A DNA stretch of 64,000 nt, taken from Arsukibacterium perlucidum DSM 18276. GTDB lineage: Bacteria > Pseudomonadota > Gammaproteobacteria > Enterobacterales > Alteromonadaceae. Of the stretch, positions 19,133 through 28,351 are shown one piece after another. Location: contig NZ_KB907707.1 in assembly GCF_000382165.1 (NCBI RefSeq), positions 92,082-156,081 of the forward strand, read 5' to 3'. Every line of letters starts with the position of its first letter. Position 1 is the first letter of the stretch. A model generated the notes under the pieces. The model was not told where the DNA came from. It saw nothing but the letters and a program-made list of their open reading frames with translations, and did not search any database. The translations under genes and the position numbers were made by a program.

Positions 19133-19756
19133 ATGGAATTATTTTTAGGGGTGTTGTTTTTTGCATTTTCAACAACAATAACTCCGGGCCCCAATAACGT
19201 GATGATTATGTCATCCGGGGTGAATTACGGCATTAAGCAAAGTGTGCCGCACTGGCTGGGCATTTGCCTCGGTTTTCCGTTAATGGTGCTGTTGGTCGGG
19301 TTAGGTTTTGGGGTGATCTTTGACCGTTACCCTCATTTACATCAGCTGATTAAAATTGCCGGAACGGTTTATTTAGTCTGGCTGGCCTGGCGGATTGCCA
19401 GTGCCAGGCCAGAAACAATTGCTACTGGCAAAAGTAAGCCTTTTAGTTTTATGCAAGCTGCCTTATTTCAATGGGTTAATGGTAAGGCCTGGGTGATGGC
19501 CTCTGGTGCTGTGGCGGCTTTTACTTCAGTAACCGGTGTTTACTGGTATCAGGTATTTATGATTACCCTGGCATTTTTACTGGTCGCTTTTCCCTGTGTC
19601 GGGGTTTGGCTGGTATTTGGGGCAGGTTTACGTAAAGTGTTAACTAAACCCTTGTTTCAGCGTATTTTTAATATTTGTATGGGATTTATTCTGCTACTGT
19701 CGGTGGTTCCGGTAATTATTGAGATCTGGCGTTACTACTTCACAGCGGTAAGTTAA
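19133..19756 (+). CDS. LysE/RhtB-family amino acid exporter
   Basis: An inner-membrane protein of about 207 residues with around six hydrophobic helices. The diagnostic N-terminal motif TTITPGPNNVMIMSSG is present near residues 12-27, followed by the G/N-rich GVNYGIKQSVPHWLGICLGF. The start at 19133 has GAGG 7 bases upstream; a TTG start 15 bases earlier is less likely. The substrate cannot be predicted. It is followed after 19 bases by an uncharacterised gene. Confidence 0.88.
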   Translation: MELFLGVLFFAFSTTITPGPNNVMIMSSGVNYGIKQSVPHWLGICLGFPLMVLLVGLGFGVIFDRYPHLHQLIKIAGTVYLVWLAWRIASARPETIATGKSKPFSFMQAALFQWVNGKAWVMASGAVAAFTSVTGVYWYQVFMITLAFLLVAFPCVGVWLVFGAGLRKVLTKPLFQRIFNICMGFILLLSVVPVIIEIWRYYFTAVS

Positions 19757-19775
19757 GCCTGTTAAGGTAACGGCT

Positions 19776-20303
19776 ATGAAGGGTGCAGAAGAAAAAATCA
19801 AGCTGGAACACGAGGCTGCGCGTATTTTTATGCGCCTGTATCAGCAGCGTTTTGGGATTAAAATGCGTCATATCTGGCACAATGAGCCGGCACGACCAGA
19901 CGTATCCTGTTATTACGAAAACACCAAACTTGACCTGGAAATCGCTCATTTATATGGCAGTGAAGTTGAAGCTATGCATATTCTGGGCAGAGCGATCAGT
20001 GCCGAAACCCATCGCGAGCTGATGGCCCTGCTTCGCACGCCACCTGAGCACCGGCTGCTCACCGCACTAAACCGGATTATCAGTAGTAAAGCACAGAAGC
20101 ATTATCAGAGTGACAATGTCTGGCTGGTTATCCGCAACGCTAACCCACTTTGGACCCGCTACGATATGCAGTTTCATAGCGATAAATTATATATGCCAAA
20201 ATCTCATCCGTTTCAGCAAATCTGGTTGGTGGGTGATATGGCCGGAGAGTCGGGTATCTTGCCGTTGTATCCACAGGCATTAAGGCAACAGGAAACTAAA
20301 TAA
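19776..20303 (+). CDS. Uncharacterised soluble protein
   Basis: I do not recognise this 175-residue protein. It has no signal peptide or membrane helix. An N-terminal Glu/Lys-rich helix (KIKLEHEAARIFMRLYQQ) is followed by RPDVSCYYENTKLDLEIAHLY, which has the spacing of a PD-(D/E)xK-like core but lacks the final Lys, and later WLVIRNANPLW and FQQIWLVGD beta-strands. This could be an inactive or remote nuclease-like fold, but that is weak. Its stop codon overlaps the next start by one base (TAATG), so the pair is translationally coupled. Confidence 0.65.
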   Translation: MKGAEEKIKLEHEAARIFMRLYQQRFGIKMRHIWHNEPARPDVSCYYENTKLDLEIAHLYGSEVEAMHILGRAISAETHRELMALLRTPPEHRLLTALNRIISSKAQKHYQSDNVWLVIRNANPLWTRYDMQFHSDKLYMPKSHPFQQIWLVGDMAGESGILPLYPQALRQQETK

Positions 20304-20671
20304 TGCTGACATTTTACTATGTTTTAGCCAACAAGCTACGGCCATTGCAATGGTTATGGCTGGTTATGGCAATAGCCAGTCTGGGCTGGCTGGGTTATTT
20401 ATTATTGCTGGCACCTGTCGAGGTTAGCCAGCGCTGGCAGCTGACCGCATTGGTCAGCTTTGCTTTTTTGCTGAATATGCTGTTACTGACGCTGTTATTT
20501 GACCAGCCACCAGCTGCTGTCTCAACTAAGGATTTCTGGAGCCGGCTGCAATACCGGCTGCGCTATTTTTTCCGCTATTGTCTCGCCTGGCTGGTAACGC
20601 TGTTGTTTATGGTTATTTTATGGCTGTTTCTGCGTATCGCGCTCGGTATAATAGTGCCGTTACTATTTTAA
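20303..20671 (+). CDS. Uncharacterised membrane protein
   Basis: A 122-residue protein with three probable membrane helices: about residues 17-37 (LWLVMAIASLGWLGYLLLL), 48-65 (ALVSFAFLLNMLLLTLLF) and 93-121 (CLAWLVTLLFMVILWLFL). An Arg/Tyr-rich loop (SRLQYRLRYFFRY) lies between the last two. No conserved polar motif suggests catalysis. Coupled to the preceding gene and 19 bases ahead of earP. Confidence 0.65.
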   Translation: MLTFYYVLANKLRPLQWLWLVMAIASLGWLGYLLLLAPVEVSQRWQLTALVSFAFLLNMLLLTLLFDQPPAAVSTKDFWSRLQYRLRYFFRYCLAWLVTLLFMVILWLFLRIALGIIVPLLF

Positions 20672-20690
20672 CCTGAACACAGGCAGTCAA

Positions 20691-21902
20691 TTGCAACAAC
20701 TATTACACCAACTAAACCAACCTGATAACCGGGGGATATGGCGAATATTCTGCTCGGTAGTGGATAATTTCGGTGATATCGGCATTTGCTGGCGCTTAAG
20801 CCGCCAATTAGTGGCTGAACATGGCATCAGGGTGCAATTGCTGGTTGACGATTTGCATAGTTTTCAGCGAATTTGTCCGCAGATATCGCCACAGCTTCCC
20901 CGGCAAACGATGTCAGGAGTCGAGGTATGGCATTGGCCCTCCGAACCCGGCCCCCAGCTTAACTGGCAGCAATTAGCACCGGCTGCGGTAGTTATTGAGG
21001 CTCTGGCCTGCACTATTCCGGCCGGCTATTTAGCGCAGATGGCTCAGCAACAGCCCGCACCTTTGTGGTTAAATCTGGAATATCTTTCGGCAGAGCAGTG
21101 GGTTGAGGGCTGTCATGCACTCAGCTCACCCCAGGGCCAGCTTGCCCTGAATAAGTATTTCTTTTTCCCGGGTTTTAGTAACAAAACCGGTGGGTTGTTA
21201 TTTGAGCGGGATTTACAGCAACAACTGGCCGCCTTTACAGCCGATAAGGCGGCCCAGCTGGCGTTCTGGCAGCAACTTGGGATCAGAGCTGATGATTTTC
21301 AGCTTAAAATTTCAATGTTTGGCTATAGCCATAGTCAGTTCAGTAGTTTGCTGCAGCAATGGCAGCAACGTCCGGCCAAAGTGCTCTGTGTTATCCCGCA
21401 CGGCGAACTGGCAACCGGGCTCAGTAAGCAATATCCACAGTTACTGAGCGGGGAAACAGTGCAACTGGACAATCTTTGCTTAAAGGTTATGCCGTTTCTG
21501 GCACAGCCAGATTATGACTTGCTGCTAGCGGGCTGTGATTTGAATTTTGTCAGAGGCGAGGACTCCATTATCAGGGCGCACTGGGCTGGCCGGCCTTTTA
21601 TCTGGCAAATATACCGCCAACAGGAAAATGCCCATCTGGTGAAGCTGCAGGCCTTTCTGGATCGCTATTGTCATAACATGTCTGCGGCGCTGGCCAGTGC
21701 TGTGCAACAGTTTTATCTGGCCTGGAATACTGAGCAGGAATTAAGCGGTTGCTGGCAGCTGTTGTATCCGTTATTGCCGCAAATTGCCGAATACAACCGG
21801 CTCTGGCGCCAGCAATTACTGGCAAATGGAGATCTTGCCAGCAACCTCGTGCACTTTGCTGAAAAAAAATTTATAATAACGCCCAATTTTTCCCAACAAT
21901 GA
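20691..21902 (+). CDS. earP: EF-P arginine rhamnosyltransferase EarP
   Basis: EarP transfers rhamnose from dTDP-rhamnose to an Arg of elongation factor P, which relieves ribosome stalling at polyproline. The N-terminal signature [22 protein letters not shown] is near residues 17-38, with the conserved Asp in DNFGDIG, and the C-terminal part holds the nucleotide-sugar site ([24 protein letters not shown]). Length 403 aa. The start is uncertain: TTG at 20691 is used for want of a better codon. The partner efp follows after 16 bases, which strongly supports the call. Confidence 0.93.
   Translation: MQQLLHQLNQPDNRGIWRIFCSVVDNFGDIGICWRLSRQLVAEHGIRVQLLVDDLHSFQRICPQISPQLPRQTMSGVEVWHWPSEPGPQLNWQQLAPAAVVIEALACTIPAGYLAQMAQQQPAPLWLNLEYLSAEQWVEGCHALSSPQGQLALNKYFFFPGFSNKTGGLLFERDLQQQLAAFTADKAAQLAFWQQLGIRADDFQLKISMFGYSHSQFSSLLQQWQQRPAKVLCVIPHGELATGLSKQYPQLLSGETVQLDNLCLKVMPFLAQPDYDLLLAGCDLNFVRGEDSIIRAHWAGRPFIWQIYRQQENAHLVKLQAFLDRYCHNMSAALASAVQQFYLAWNTEQELSGCWQLLYPLLPQIAEYNRLWRQQLLANGDLASNLVHFAEKKFIITPNFSQQ
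21872..21877 (+). promoter_or_regulatory. Possible efp -10 box
   Basis: A perfect TATAAT lies inside the end of earP, about 40 bases ahead of efp, without a good -35 partner. It could let efp be made at higher levels than earP. Confidence 0.35.
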
Positions 21903-21918
21903 AGATATTTCAATAATG

Positions 21919-22476
21919 ATGAAAACAGCCCAAGAACTGCGCGCTGGCCAGGTAATTATGGTTGGCACTGAACCGATGGTAATTTTAAAGGCCGAGTTTA
22001 ACAAATCAGGTCGTAACTCTGCTGTCGTTAAAATGAAAATGAAAAACCTGCTCAATGCCCAGGGCATGGAAACGGTATACCGCGCCGATGATAAATTTGA
22101 ACAGGTATTACTGGATACCAAAGAAGTAACATACTCTTACTTCTCTGATCCTATGTACGTGTTTATGGATTCTGAGTACAACCAGTACGAAATTGAAGCT
22201 GAGAACATGACTGAAGCCTTAAAATACCTGACCGACGGTATGGAATGCTCAGTAGTATTCTACAACGAGCGGGCTATCTCTGTAGACTTGCCAACCGTAG
22301 TGGTGCGTGAAGTGGTTTACACCGAACCAGCCGCCAAAGGTGATACCACCGGTAAAGTAATGAAGCCAGCGAAACTGGATACCGGCTTTGAATTAATGGT
22401 GCCGGCGTTCGTTGATATCGGTGATAAGATTGAAATCGACACCCGTACTGACGAATACCGTAGCCGCGCGAAGTAA
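21919..22476 (+). CDS. efp: Translation elongation factor P (arginine type)
   Basis: EF-P enters the ribosomal E site to help form Pro-Pro bonds. The tip of its domain I loop reads [10 protein letters not shown], with Arg rather than the Lys modified by EpmA in E. coli. The ATG at 21919 is preferred over the adjacent one at 21916 because it places this Arg at position 32, as in the Pseudomonas protein that EarP rhamnosylates. All three domains are present, ending [15 protein letters not shown]. Length 185 aa. Confidence 0.96.
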   Translation: MKTAQELRAGQVIMVGTEPMVILKAEFNKSGRNSAVVKMKMKNLLNAQGMETVYRADDKFEQVLLDTKEVTYSYFSDPMYVFMDSEYNQYEIEAENMTEALKYLTDGMECSVVFYNERAISVDLPTVVVREVVYTEPAAKGDTTGKVMKPAKLDTGFELMVPAFVDIGDKIEIDTRTDEYRSRAK

Positions 22477-22511
22477 TTTCGTGCGTTGACGATAACCTAG
22501 GTTAACGAAAG

Positions 22512-22537
22512 CAAAGGGCGCGTTCTGCGCCTTTTGT
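22512..22537 (+). terminator. efp terminator
   Basis: AAAGGGCGC (22513-22521) pairs with GCGCCTTTT (22527-22535) with one G-T pair, followed by TG then TT. Confidence 0.8.
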
Positions 22538-22566
22538 TGTTTTAAAGCCTATAACAGGATTGCACT

Positions 22567-23049
22567 GTGACCAATAATGACGTGTTACGCCGCTTGCGGT
22601 ATGCCTTTGAATATAATAACAGCAACATGAGCGATATTATGGCGCTTGGCGGCCAGACTCCCAGCCGCGAGCAAATGATCAGCTGGCTGAGTAAAGACGA
22701 TGATAGTGAGTTCGGTGCCATGGCAGACGTTGATCTTGCCCGCTTTTTAAATGGGCTTATTGTGCATAAGCGGGGACGCAAAGACGGCCCGCAGCCAGAA
22801 CCCGAGCAGCGGCTGAACAATAATATCATTTTCCGGAAGCTGAAAATTGCCCTCGATTTTAAAGATGACGATATCCTGGCGGTGATGACATTAGCCGATT
22901 TCCGGCTGAGTAAGCCGGAGTTAAGTGCGTTTTTCCGCCGGGCTGATCATAAGCATTTCCGGGCTTGTCAGGATCAGGTGTTACGTAACTTTATCAAAGG
23001 CTTGCAACTGAAATACCGGCCTGGTGCAGATACAGAGTCGCAGGAATAA
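22567..23049 (+). CDS. DUF1456 protein, YehS-like
   Basis: This 160-residue protein is built of two copies of one helical module: residues 1-68 (NDVLRRLRYAFEYNNSNMSDIMALGG...ARFLNGLIVHKRG) and 84-150 (NNIIFRKLKIALDFKDDDILAVMTLADF...LRNFIKGLQLKYRP). This is the YehS/DUF1456 pattern. The function is unknown. The start is GTG at 22567. The next gene begins 5 bases after its stop. Confidence 0.85.
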   Translation: MTNNDVLRRLRYAFEYNNSNMSDIMALGGQTPSREQMISWLSKDDDSEFGAMADVDLARFLNGLIVHKRGRKDGPQPEPEQRLNNNIIFRKLKIALDFKDDDILAVMTLADFRLSKPELSAFFRRADHKHFRACQDQVLRNFIKGLQLKYRPGADTESQE

Positions 23050-23053
23050 GCCG

Positions 23054-23605
23054 ATGAGCATCGCAGGCGACTTTAGCAATACCCAGTTAAGCAGCGAGCA
23101 ATTAACGCCACTGGTGGCGTTGCAACTTGAGCCGCTGGCCAGACGTTACCGGCTATTGCGCCAGGGGGTAAATGCGGTTGTCTTCAGCGTGCTGTGGCTG
23201 ATATTACTGCTGCAGTGGCTGCAGCCCTGGTGGGAGTTACCTGCCAATATGCTGCAGGTGGTAAAACATGCGCTGTGGCTGCTGCCAATACTGGGTGGGC
23301 TTAGGGCTTTATACTGCTGGCATGCCGACAAACATAAACACTTTGCCTTGCGTGAGCACGACATCAGTTACAGCTCAGGCATTTTTTTCAGAAAAATGAT
23401 TACTCAGCCAGTGGTGCGGGTGCAGCATATTGAATTAAAGCAGGGGCCGCTGGAGCGAAAAGCCGCTCTGGCCCGTTTGCAATTGTTCAGTGCCGGCGGT
23501 GCTTTGCATACTTTTGAAATCCCGGGGCTGCATCTGACCCAGGCGCAGCAAATCCGCCAGTTTGTATTGCAGCACAAGGATGCATTGCAAGATGAACAAC
23601 AGTGA
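23054..23605 (+). CDS. bPH2 (YdbS-like) membrane protein
   Basis: A 183-residue membrane protein with two N-terminal helices (about residues 40-60 and 70-88) and a C-terminal bacterial PH-like domain beginning HFALREHDISYSSGIFFRKMITQPVVRVQHIEL. The V(R)RVQHIE motif after a short strand is the family hallmark. The ATG at 23054 is used; a start 30 bases upstream would lie inside the previous gene. Paired with the next gene, as ydbS is with ydbT in Bacillus. Molecular role unclear. Confidence 0.85.
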   Translation: MSIAGDFSNTQLSSEQLTPLVALQLEPLARRYRLLRQGVNAVVFSVLWLILLLQWLQPWWELPANMLQVVKHALWLLPILGGLRALYCWHADKHKHFALREHDISYSSGIFFRKMITQPVVRVQHIELKQGPLERKAALARLQLFSAGGALHTFEIPGLHLTQAQQIRQFVLQHKDALQDEQQ

Positions 23606-25160
23606 GCGTTCAGCCAGCACTGTTCCAGAGCTGAGCCAGACTGCTGCCCAGGCGCAATGGCAGCGGGTATCGCCGATTGCCATTTTATATTTTGCCGTGG
23701 CGGTGTTGCGGTTTTTTGTTGGCCAGTTCATCTACCTGATCCCGCCTTTAATTTTGCTGTTTAACCGGATTAAAGATAATCCTGGCCTGGCTATTGGCAT
23801 AGTTAGTTCGCTGCTGCTGTTAATTGTTGTTGCTGCCATCTTGAAGTTTTACTATTTCCAATATCGGTTATCAGCCGGCACGGTTGAGATCCGCTCTGGT
23901 GTTATCAGCAAAAAATATCTGAACCTTCCTTTTAACCGGATCCAGAATATCAAGCTTGAGCAGCCGATTTTTTATCGTCCGGCCGATTATGTTTGTTTAC
24001 AACTGGACACTGCCGGCTCGGTGCATCAGGAAGCCAGATTAGTGGCCTTAAGCCGGCCTTTTGCTGAATCGTTAAAACAGCATATTCTTGATTCTCGGCA
24101 AGTTACAACAACTGAAACTGACAACCAGACTATGGAGCAGGCAGCGCTAGCCAAGCCTGGTGCCACAGAGCAGCTATTGAACCAGCGCAGCCTGGTTGAT
24201 TTAGTTATTCATGGCATCAGTAATAACCGGATCTGGTTGTTTTTAGGCCTGGCGGCACCTTTTTATAATCAGCTTGCCGATAAAATCCTTGGAGTATTGC
24301 TCAAAGCGGGCATTGATTTACCGGCAATGTTTGACCCTGGCCAGCAATCCTGGTTGCTTATCGGTTTGTATGCTTTGTCGCTAACCATGTTCATTATGTT
24401 GCTGTTCACCCTGTTTTCGGTATTAGGGTCGGTATTATCTTTTTATGGTTACACCCTGCATAAGAAGCAAGATAATTATATCCGGCGCAGTGGTTTACTG
24501 ACCCGGCATGAAGTGAGTATGAAATTATCACGCTTGCAGTGGGTTGCTCTGAAACGCGATTGGCTGGATATGTTGCTGGGCAGAGTTAATCTGAGTTTTG
24601 AGCAAATTAATGGCCAGCAGCAACAATTTGCTACTGAGCAGAAGATTATGGTGCCGTCGGTTACCCCGGCTGAAGCCAGTATTCTGTTAACTGATGCCTA
24701 TCCGGATAATCAACTAAGCAGCATATCTTTTAGCAGGATCAGCCGGCGTTTCCTGTGGCGCTATGTATTATTGTACTGGTTGCCGGCCGCCCTGATTAGC
24801 CAGCTGCTGTTCTGGTTGCAACAACAACCTGTATTAGCGCTGCTGAGCCTGATCCCGCTGTCGCTGTGGGCACTGCTTATTGTAATGCGTTGGTACCGCT
24901 ACGGTTATGCCCAGGACGATACCTACTATTATCTGCGCCGTGGCTATTTTGGCGTTGATTATTACTGCTTTGCCAAATACAAGCTGCAGCAGGTGCAATT
25001 TAAACAAAGTTGGCTAATGCGTCGCTCAGGTTTGTGCTCGGTGAAACTGGTAATGGCATCAGGGGCCCTGGCAGTTCCTTTTATTACCGAGACTGACGGC
25101 AGAGCACTGCTGGAGCAAGGCTTAACGGCGTTACAACGGAGCAATAAGGCCTGGATGTAA
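23592..25160 (+). CDS. YdbT-like protein with repeated bacterial PH domains
   Basis: A 522-residue membrane protein overlapping the previous gene by 14 bases. It has several membrane helices (around residues 35-75, 200-275, 390-430) and three PH-like segments: YRLSAGTVEIRSGVISKKYLNLPFNRIQNIKLEQ, GYTLHKKQDNYIRRSGLLTRHEVSMKLSRLQWV and DDTYYYLRRGYFGVDYYCFAKYKLQQVQFKQ (each quoted here as a region near residues 95-130, 290-325 and 440-475). Each ends in the same R(I/L)Q-type strand as YdbS. It likely acts in the envelope together with the preceding protein. Confidence 0.85.
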   Translation: MNNSERSASTVPELSQTAAQAQWQRVSPIAILYFAVAVLRFFVGQFIYLIPPLILLFNRIKDNPGLAIGIVSSLLLLIVVAAILKFYYFQYRLSAGTVEIRSGVISKKYLNLPFNRIQNIKLEQPIFYRPADYVCLQLDTAGSVHQEARLVALSRPFAESLKQHILDSRQVTTTETDNQTMEQAALAKPGATEQLLNQRSLVDLVIHGISNNRIWLFLGLAAPFYNQLADKILGVLLKAGIDLPAMFDPGQQSWLLIGLYALSLTMFIMLLFTLFSVLGSVLSFYGYTLHKKQDNYIRRSGLLTRHEVSMKLSRLQWVALKRDWLDMLLGRVNLSFEQINGQQQQFATEQKIMVPSVTPAEASILLTDAYPDNQLSSISFSRISRRFLWRYVLLYWLPAALISQLLFWLQQQPVLALLSLIPLSLWALLIVMRWYRYGYAQDDTYYYLRRGYFGVDYYCFAKYKLQQVQFKQSWLMRRSGLCSVKLVMASGALAVPFITETDGRALLEQGLTALQRSNKAWM

Positions 25161-25200
25161 CTGTATAAAAACCAGCAGCTGTTTAAAAAAGCATGGCTGG

Positions 25201-25863
25201 CTAGCGGCTTTGCAGCTGTAAGTCGGCCAGAGTAATCTCAGCGTGGCTGTGTTTCAGCTGACTTAACAACAGCAGGGCGCAGCTGTACGCATCAGCCAGT
25301 GCATGGTGCTGACTGCTTTGCGGCAGTTTATGCCGGCTTAAACATTGGGGCAGGCGTAGCGCATCTTTTTTCATCACAATCCCCTGTTTTTGCAGCCGGT
25401 AAAGTTCGATATTCAGGGTGTCTATAAAGCTGAATTTTGCCGCCTTACCGAAAATGCGCTGGCTGGCGACTTCTAAAAAGCGACAATCGAGCTGGCAGTG
25501 GTGGGCAACAAAAATATAACCGGCATAGCGTTGCATCAGTTCCGTTAATACTTCAGCAAGATCCAGTGCTTCATCAAAATCCTTATCATGTAAACCATGG
25601 AATATCGCACTCTGGCCAACACTTACCGGGCTATGAACCAGATAATGTCGGGCTTCACTTAATACAATTTCATATTGACGGACAGGCACCCAACCCAGGC
25701 TGACAATATGGTCCTGTTTAGCATTTAAGCCGGTCAGTTCTAAATCAATAACCAGAAACGGGCAGTCTCTGGCAAGCACTGACCCCGGCGGCAGAGCATG
25801 CTGATTAAAGGTTTGCACGATATGGCTGAGCGGGGTGGTTTTATTGGATAGCCAGCCCAGCAT
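25201..25863 (-). CDS. DnaQ-like 3'-5' exonuclease
   Basis: A 220-residue DEDD-superfamily exonuclease. Motif I is FLVIDLELTGL (Asp and Glu, near residues 33-41), motif II is in FVAHHCQLDCRFLE near 118, and motif III is HHALADAYSCALLLL near 186, the DEDDh type. There is no polymerase, so it is a stand-alone nuclease rather than Pol III epsilon itself. The start codon is 2 bases from the stop of the upstream DUF294 gene, so they form an operon. The same pairing beside actP is known in Pseudomonas. Confidence 0.85.
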   Translation of the reverse strand: MLGWLSNKTTPLSHIVQTFNQHALPPGSVLARDCPFLVIDLELTGLNAKQDHIVSLGWVPVRQYEIVLSEARHYLVHSPVSVGQSAIFHGLHDKDFDEALDLAEVLTELMQRYAGYIFVAHHCQLDCRFLEVASQRIFGKAAKFSFIDTLNIELYRLQKQGIVMKKDALRLPQCLSRHKLPQSSQHHALADAYSCALLLLSQLKHSHAEITLADLQLQSR

Positions 25864-25865
25864 GG

Positions 25866-27692
25866 TTACAAGTCCCTGCAGAAACGATGCTTTAACGAGG
25901 ACTGGGCATCATTAATTACCGTCAGGCTGTCTTTCAGCTGATGCCGCTGTAAACCGGATAACACATTAGGGTCGAGCAAGTTACTGACGTCATGACCCTG
26001 AATCAGATCATGCTGATGCTTGTCCCAGCGCAGTTGGGCCAGCACATCAAAGGCGTCAGATAAATTCTGGGTGTCCTTGCTGTCCATCACCCCGCTGGCG
26101 GCAAGTTGCACCAAACGCTGCCGGGTATTAATCTCGCTGATCCCGGCTGACAGCGCATACACCCTGACAATGTCGGTGATCAGGCTAATCCCGCGTTTTT
26201 TTAAATCCAAACCTTTTTTCTGCTTGCCGTCATGTTCCAGAATAAAATTTCGCAAAAAGCTTAACGGTGCAGTGCGTTGCAATGCAGTTTGCGCCAGGTG
26301 GTATAAAAACAACGCGTTATCTTGGGTTTTAGCCAGAATATCCTGTTGCAGCGCGTTAAACAGGCCTTTACTGCCTTCTATCACCCGCAAATCGAAGAAG
26401 ATACTGGATTTAAGCAAGGCTTCAGGGGTAGGGCTGCTAACCCATTTGCCGAATTGTCCGGACCAGCCTTTTAAGCTTAAACGCAGCGCACTGTTGGAGG
26501 CCATAATGTTGCCCGGGCACAGAATAATGCCACAGCGGGCTAAGCCCTGGCATACAAAGTCGGCCAGCGCGGCAAAGTAATCTGCTACTGCACCAACCGG
26601 CTCTTTTTCAAGTAATAAAGCGTTGTCCTGATCAGCATTTAAGCTTTGGTCCATCCTGCCTTGCGAGCCAAATGCCAGCCAGCTGAACACACAGGGAGGC
26701 GGGCCCAGTTCAAGTTGAGCTAACGTAATCAGCCGTTGGGTCAGGGCATCGGTAATAGTGGTAATAATATGCCCGGCTTCGTGCGCCGGTACCTGCTGCT
26801 TACCCAGAGTAAGTGCCAGACTGCTTACCTGGCTGGCGCAATGCTCCAGGCCGTCAACACTGGTCTGGCGGTGAATTTCACCAATCAGATAAACCGGGTG
26901 GTCTTGTTGTGAACGAATAATATCGGTGGCGGTAATCATTGAATAGCTTTGTTGCTTATCCATTACCGGTAAGTGGTGCACATTATGCCGGCTCATCAGT
27001 TGCACGGCTTCAAACAGGTAGGCATGTTTATCAATGGTATGCGGTTTAGCCGTCATTACCTGTTGCACCTGAGTTTGAGCCGGTAAATTTGCCGCTAACA
27101 CCCGGCTGCGCAGGTCGCGGTCGGTAATAATCCCAACCAGGCGTTCTTCCTGTTCTACCAGCAGCGACGACACCCGTTTTTCGGTCATTAAACTGGCTGC
27201 TTGCTGTACGGTCTGCTCACCATTTATTGCAATTTTGCGGGCTTGTACCACATCACTTATTTTCAGGGTGAAGCGGGAGTTACCTTGCTGAGCTTTGTAT
27301 TGGTGCAGGCGCCGGCTGAATAAACGCTGAAAGAATATATCAATGTTTTTATACTGATAACGTATCTGATGAAATGCATCGGCGCTTAGCCAGTAAACCA
27401 GGCCGTCTTCTTCACAAACCAGATTGTCATTATCAGTCAGGCCGGTTAGTAATAATTGATAACCATAAAAATCGCCTTGTTCCAATTTAGTTAATAAGGT
27501 TTGCTGGTCGCTGTATAGCGCAAAAATGCCCGTACGGACGATCATTAACCGCTCAGCGCTAAGTTGCACTGTTTCACCATTCTGGCAGTAGTAAACACTG
27601 ATGTTGCCGGCCAGGTTGGCCAGCTGGGCAGAATCTAGCTGATCAAAAGGAGTGGTACCAGCTAAAAAGGTCGTAACCTCAGCGACTTCCAT
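25866..27692 (-). CDS. cNMP-binding/CBS/DUF294 nucleotidyltransferase-like protein
   Basis: A 608-residue soluble protein. Residues 1-130 form a cyclic-nucleotide-binding (CRP-like) sensor domain; two CBS motifs lie at about 150-265 (AASLMTEKRVSSLLV...ITDRDLRSR and LMSRHNVHHLPVMD...ITATDIIRS); a DUF294 nucleotidyltransferase-like domain follows with FGSQGRMDQSLNADQDNALLL near 350, whose GSxGR and D-x-D pattern fits that fold; DUF294_C ends the protein. It probably senses nucleotides. Its place next to actP hints at control of acetate uptake or use. Confidence 0.88.
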   Translation of the reverse strand: MEVAEVTTFLAGTTPFDQLDSAQLANLAGNISVYYCQNGETVQLSAERLMIVRTGIFALYSDQQTLLTKLEQGDFYGYQLLLTGLTDNDNLVCEEDGLVYWLSADAFHQIRYQYKNIDIFFQRLFSRRLHQYKAQQGNSRFTLKISDVVQARKIAINGEQTVQQAASLMTEKRVSSLLVEQEERLVGIITDRDLRSRVLAANLPAQTQVQQVMTAKPHTIDKHAYLFEAVQLMSRHNVHHLPVMDKQQSYSMITATDIIRSQQDHPVYLIGEIHRQTSVDGLEHCASQVSSLALTLGKQQVPAHEAGHIITTITDALTQRLITLAQLELGPPPCVFSWLAFGSQGRMDQSLNADQDNALLLEKEPVGAVADYFAALADFVCQGLARCGIILCPGNIMASNSALRLSLKGWSGQFGKWVSSPTPEALLKSSIFFDLRVIEGSKGLFNALQQDILAKTQDNALFLYHLAQTALQRTAPLSFLRNFILEHDGKQKKGLDLKKRGISLITDIVRVYALSAGISEINTRQRLVQLAASGVMDSKDTQNLSDAFDVLAQLRWDKHQHDLIQGHDVSNLLDPNVLSGLQRHQLKDSLTVINDAQSSLKHRFCRDL

Positions 27693-27720
27693 ATAACCTC
27701 AGCGTATTTTAAGTGATAAT

Positions 27721-28248
27721 TTACACTGTCTGGCGTTGACACAACGCCAACAATAACGGGTCGTTTTTATCTAGTTTATGCCAGGCCGCGTTGACGGTTT
27801 CACCTGGTGCCGGAATTTGTAACTGATCAGTAAAATCAGCGCGGGCTTGTTGCTGACAATGTACGACTTGTGGCACCCGTTTGGCTGACAGCCGGCGTTC
27901 AAAAAAATATAAATCTACCAGCCAGACTGCATTGTTACGTTGGTTTGGTGCGGCATTGGCAATGTCGGCCGCAATAAAGCGTAATGTTTGCGGATAAACA
28001 TAGCTCCAGGGCCGCCAAATTGCTTGTTGTTCTACAGTTCGAACCACCACTACGCCTTCTGGTAGCAATCCTGCCTGGTGTTGAAACCAGCTGTATTCAC
28101 TTTGTATCTGAAAACTTAGCATACCCAGACCAGCAAAAGCGGGAATGAGCCAGCGTGGCGCTTTTTTTCTGCTGATAAAACGGATGGCCAGCGCTATACC
28201 TGCTGCACCCAAACCGGCAAAAATTGTCGCGATTAATTCCCATAACAT
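27721..28248 (-). CDS. Uncharacterised membrane-anchored protein
   Basis: A 175-residue protein with an N-terminal helix (residues 4-24) and a second around 35-48, followed by a soluble part with no recognised motif. It lies between the actP terminator and the DUF294 gene, all on the minus strand, so it probably heads the DUF294-exonuclease transcript. No function can be proposed. Confidence 0.65.
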   Translation of the reverse strand: MLWELIATIFAGLGAAGIALAIRFISRKKAPRWLIPAFAGLGMLSFQIQSEYSWFQHQAGLLPEGVVVVRTVEQQAIWRPWSYVYPQTLRFIAADIANAAPNQRNNAVWLVDLYFFERRLSAKRVPQVVHCQQQARADFTDQLQIPAPGETVNAAWHKLDKNDPLLLALCQRQTV

Positions 28249-28274
28249 AGGGTAGTCCTGCTTAGAATCTTGCT

Positions 28275-28306
28275 TTAAAAAGGCGGGCTTTCAATTGAAA
28301 GCCCGC
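28275..28306 (-). terminator. actP terminator
   Basis: GCGGGCTTTCA with TGAAAGCCCGC, a near-perfect palindrome, is followed on the minus strand by a T run, about 45 bases after the actP stop. Confidence 0.88.
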
Positions 28307-28351
28307 TACTACTTCAACATTGTTATGCTGACACTATAACGTAGTGTTAGC

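Noticed and set aside
26020..26580. 186-codon plus-strand open frame opposite the DUF294 gene
   Set aside because: Shadow of a well-supported gene, with no start signal or family match.
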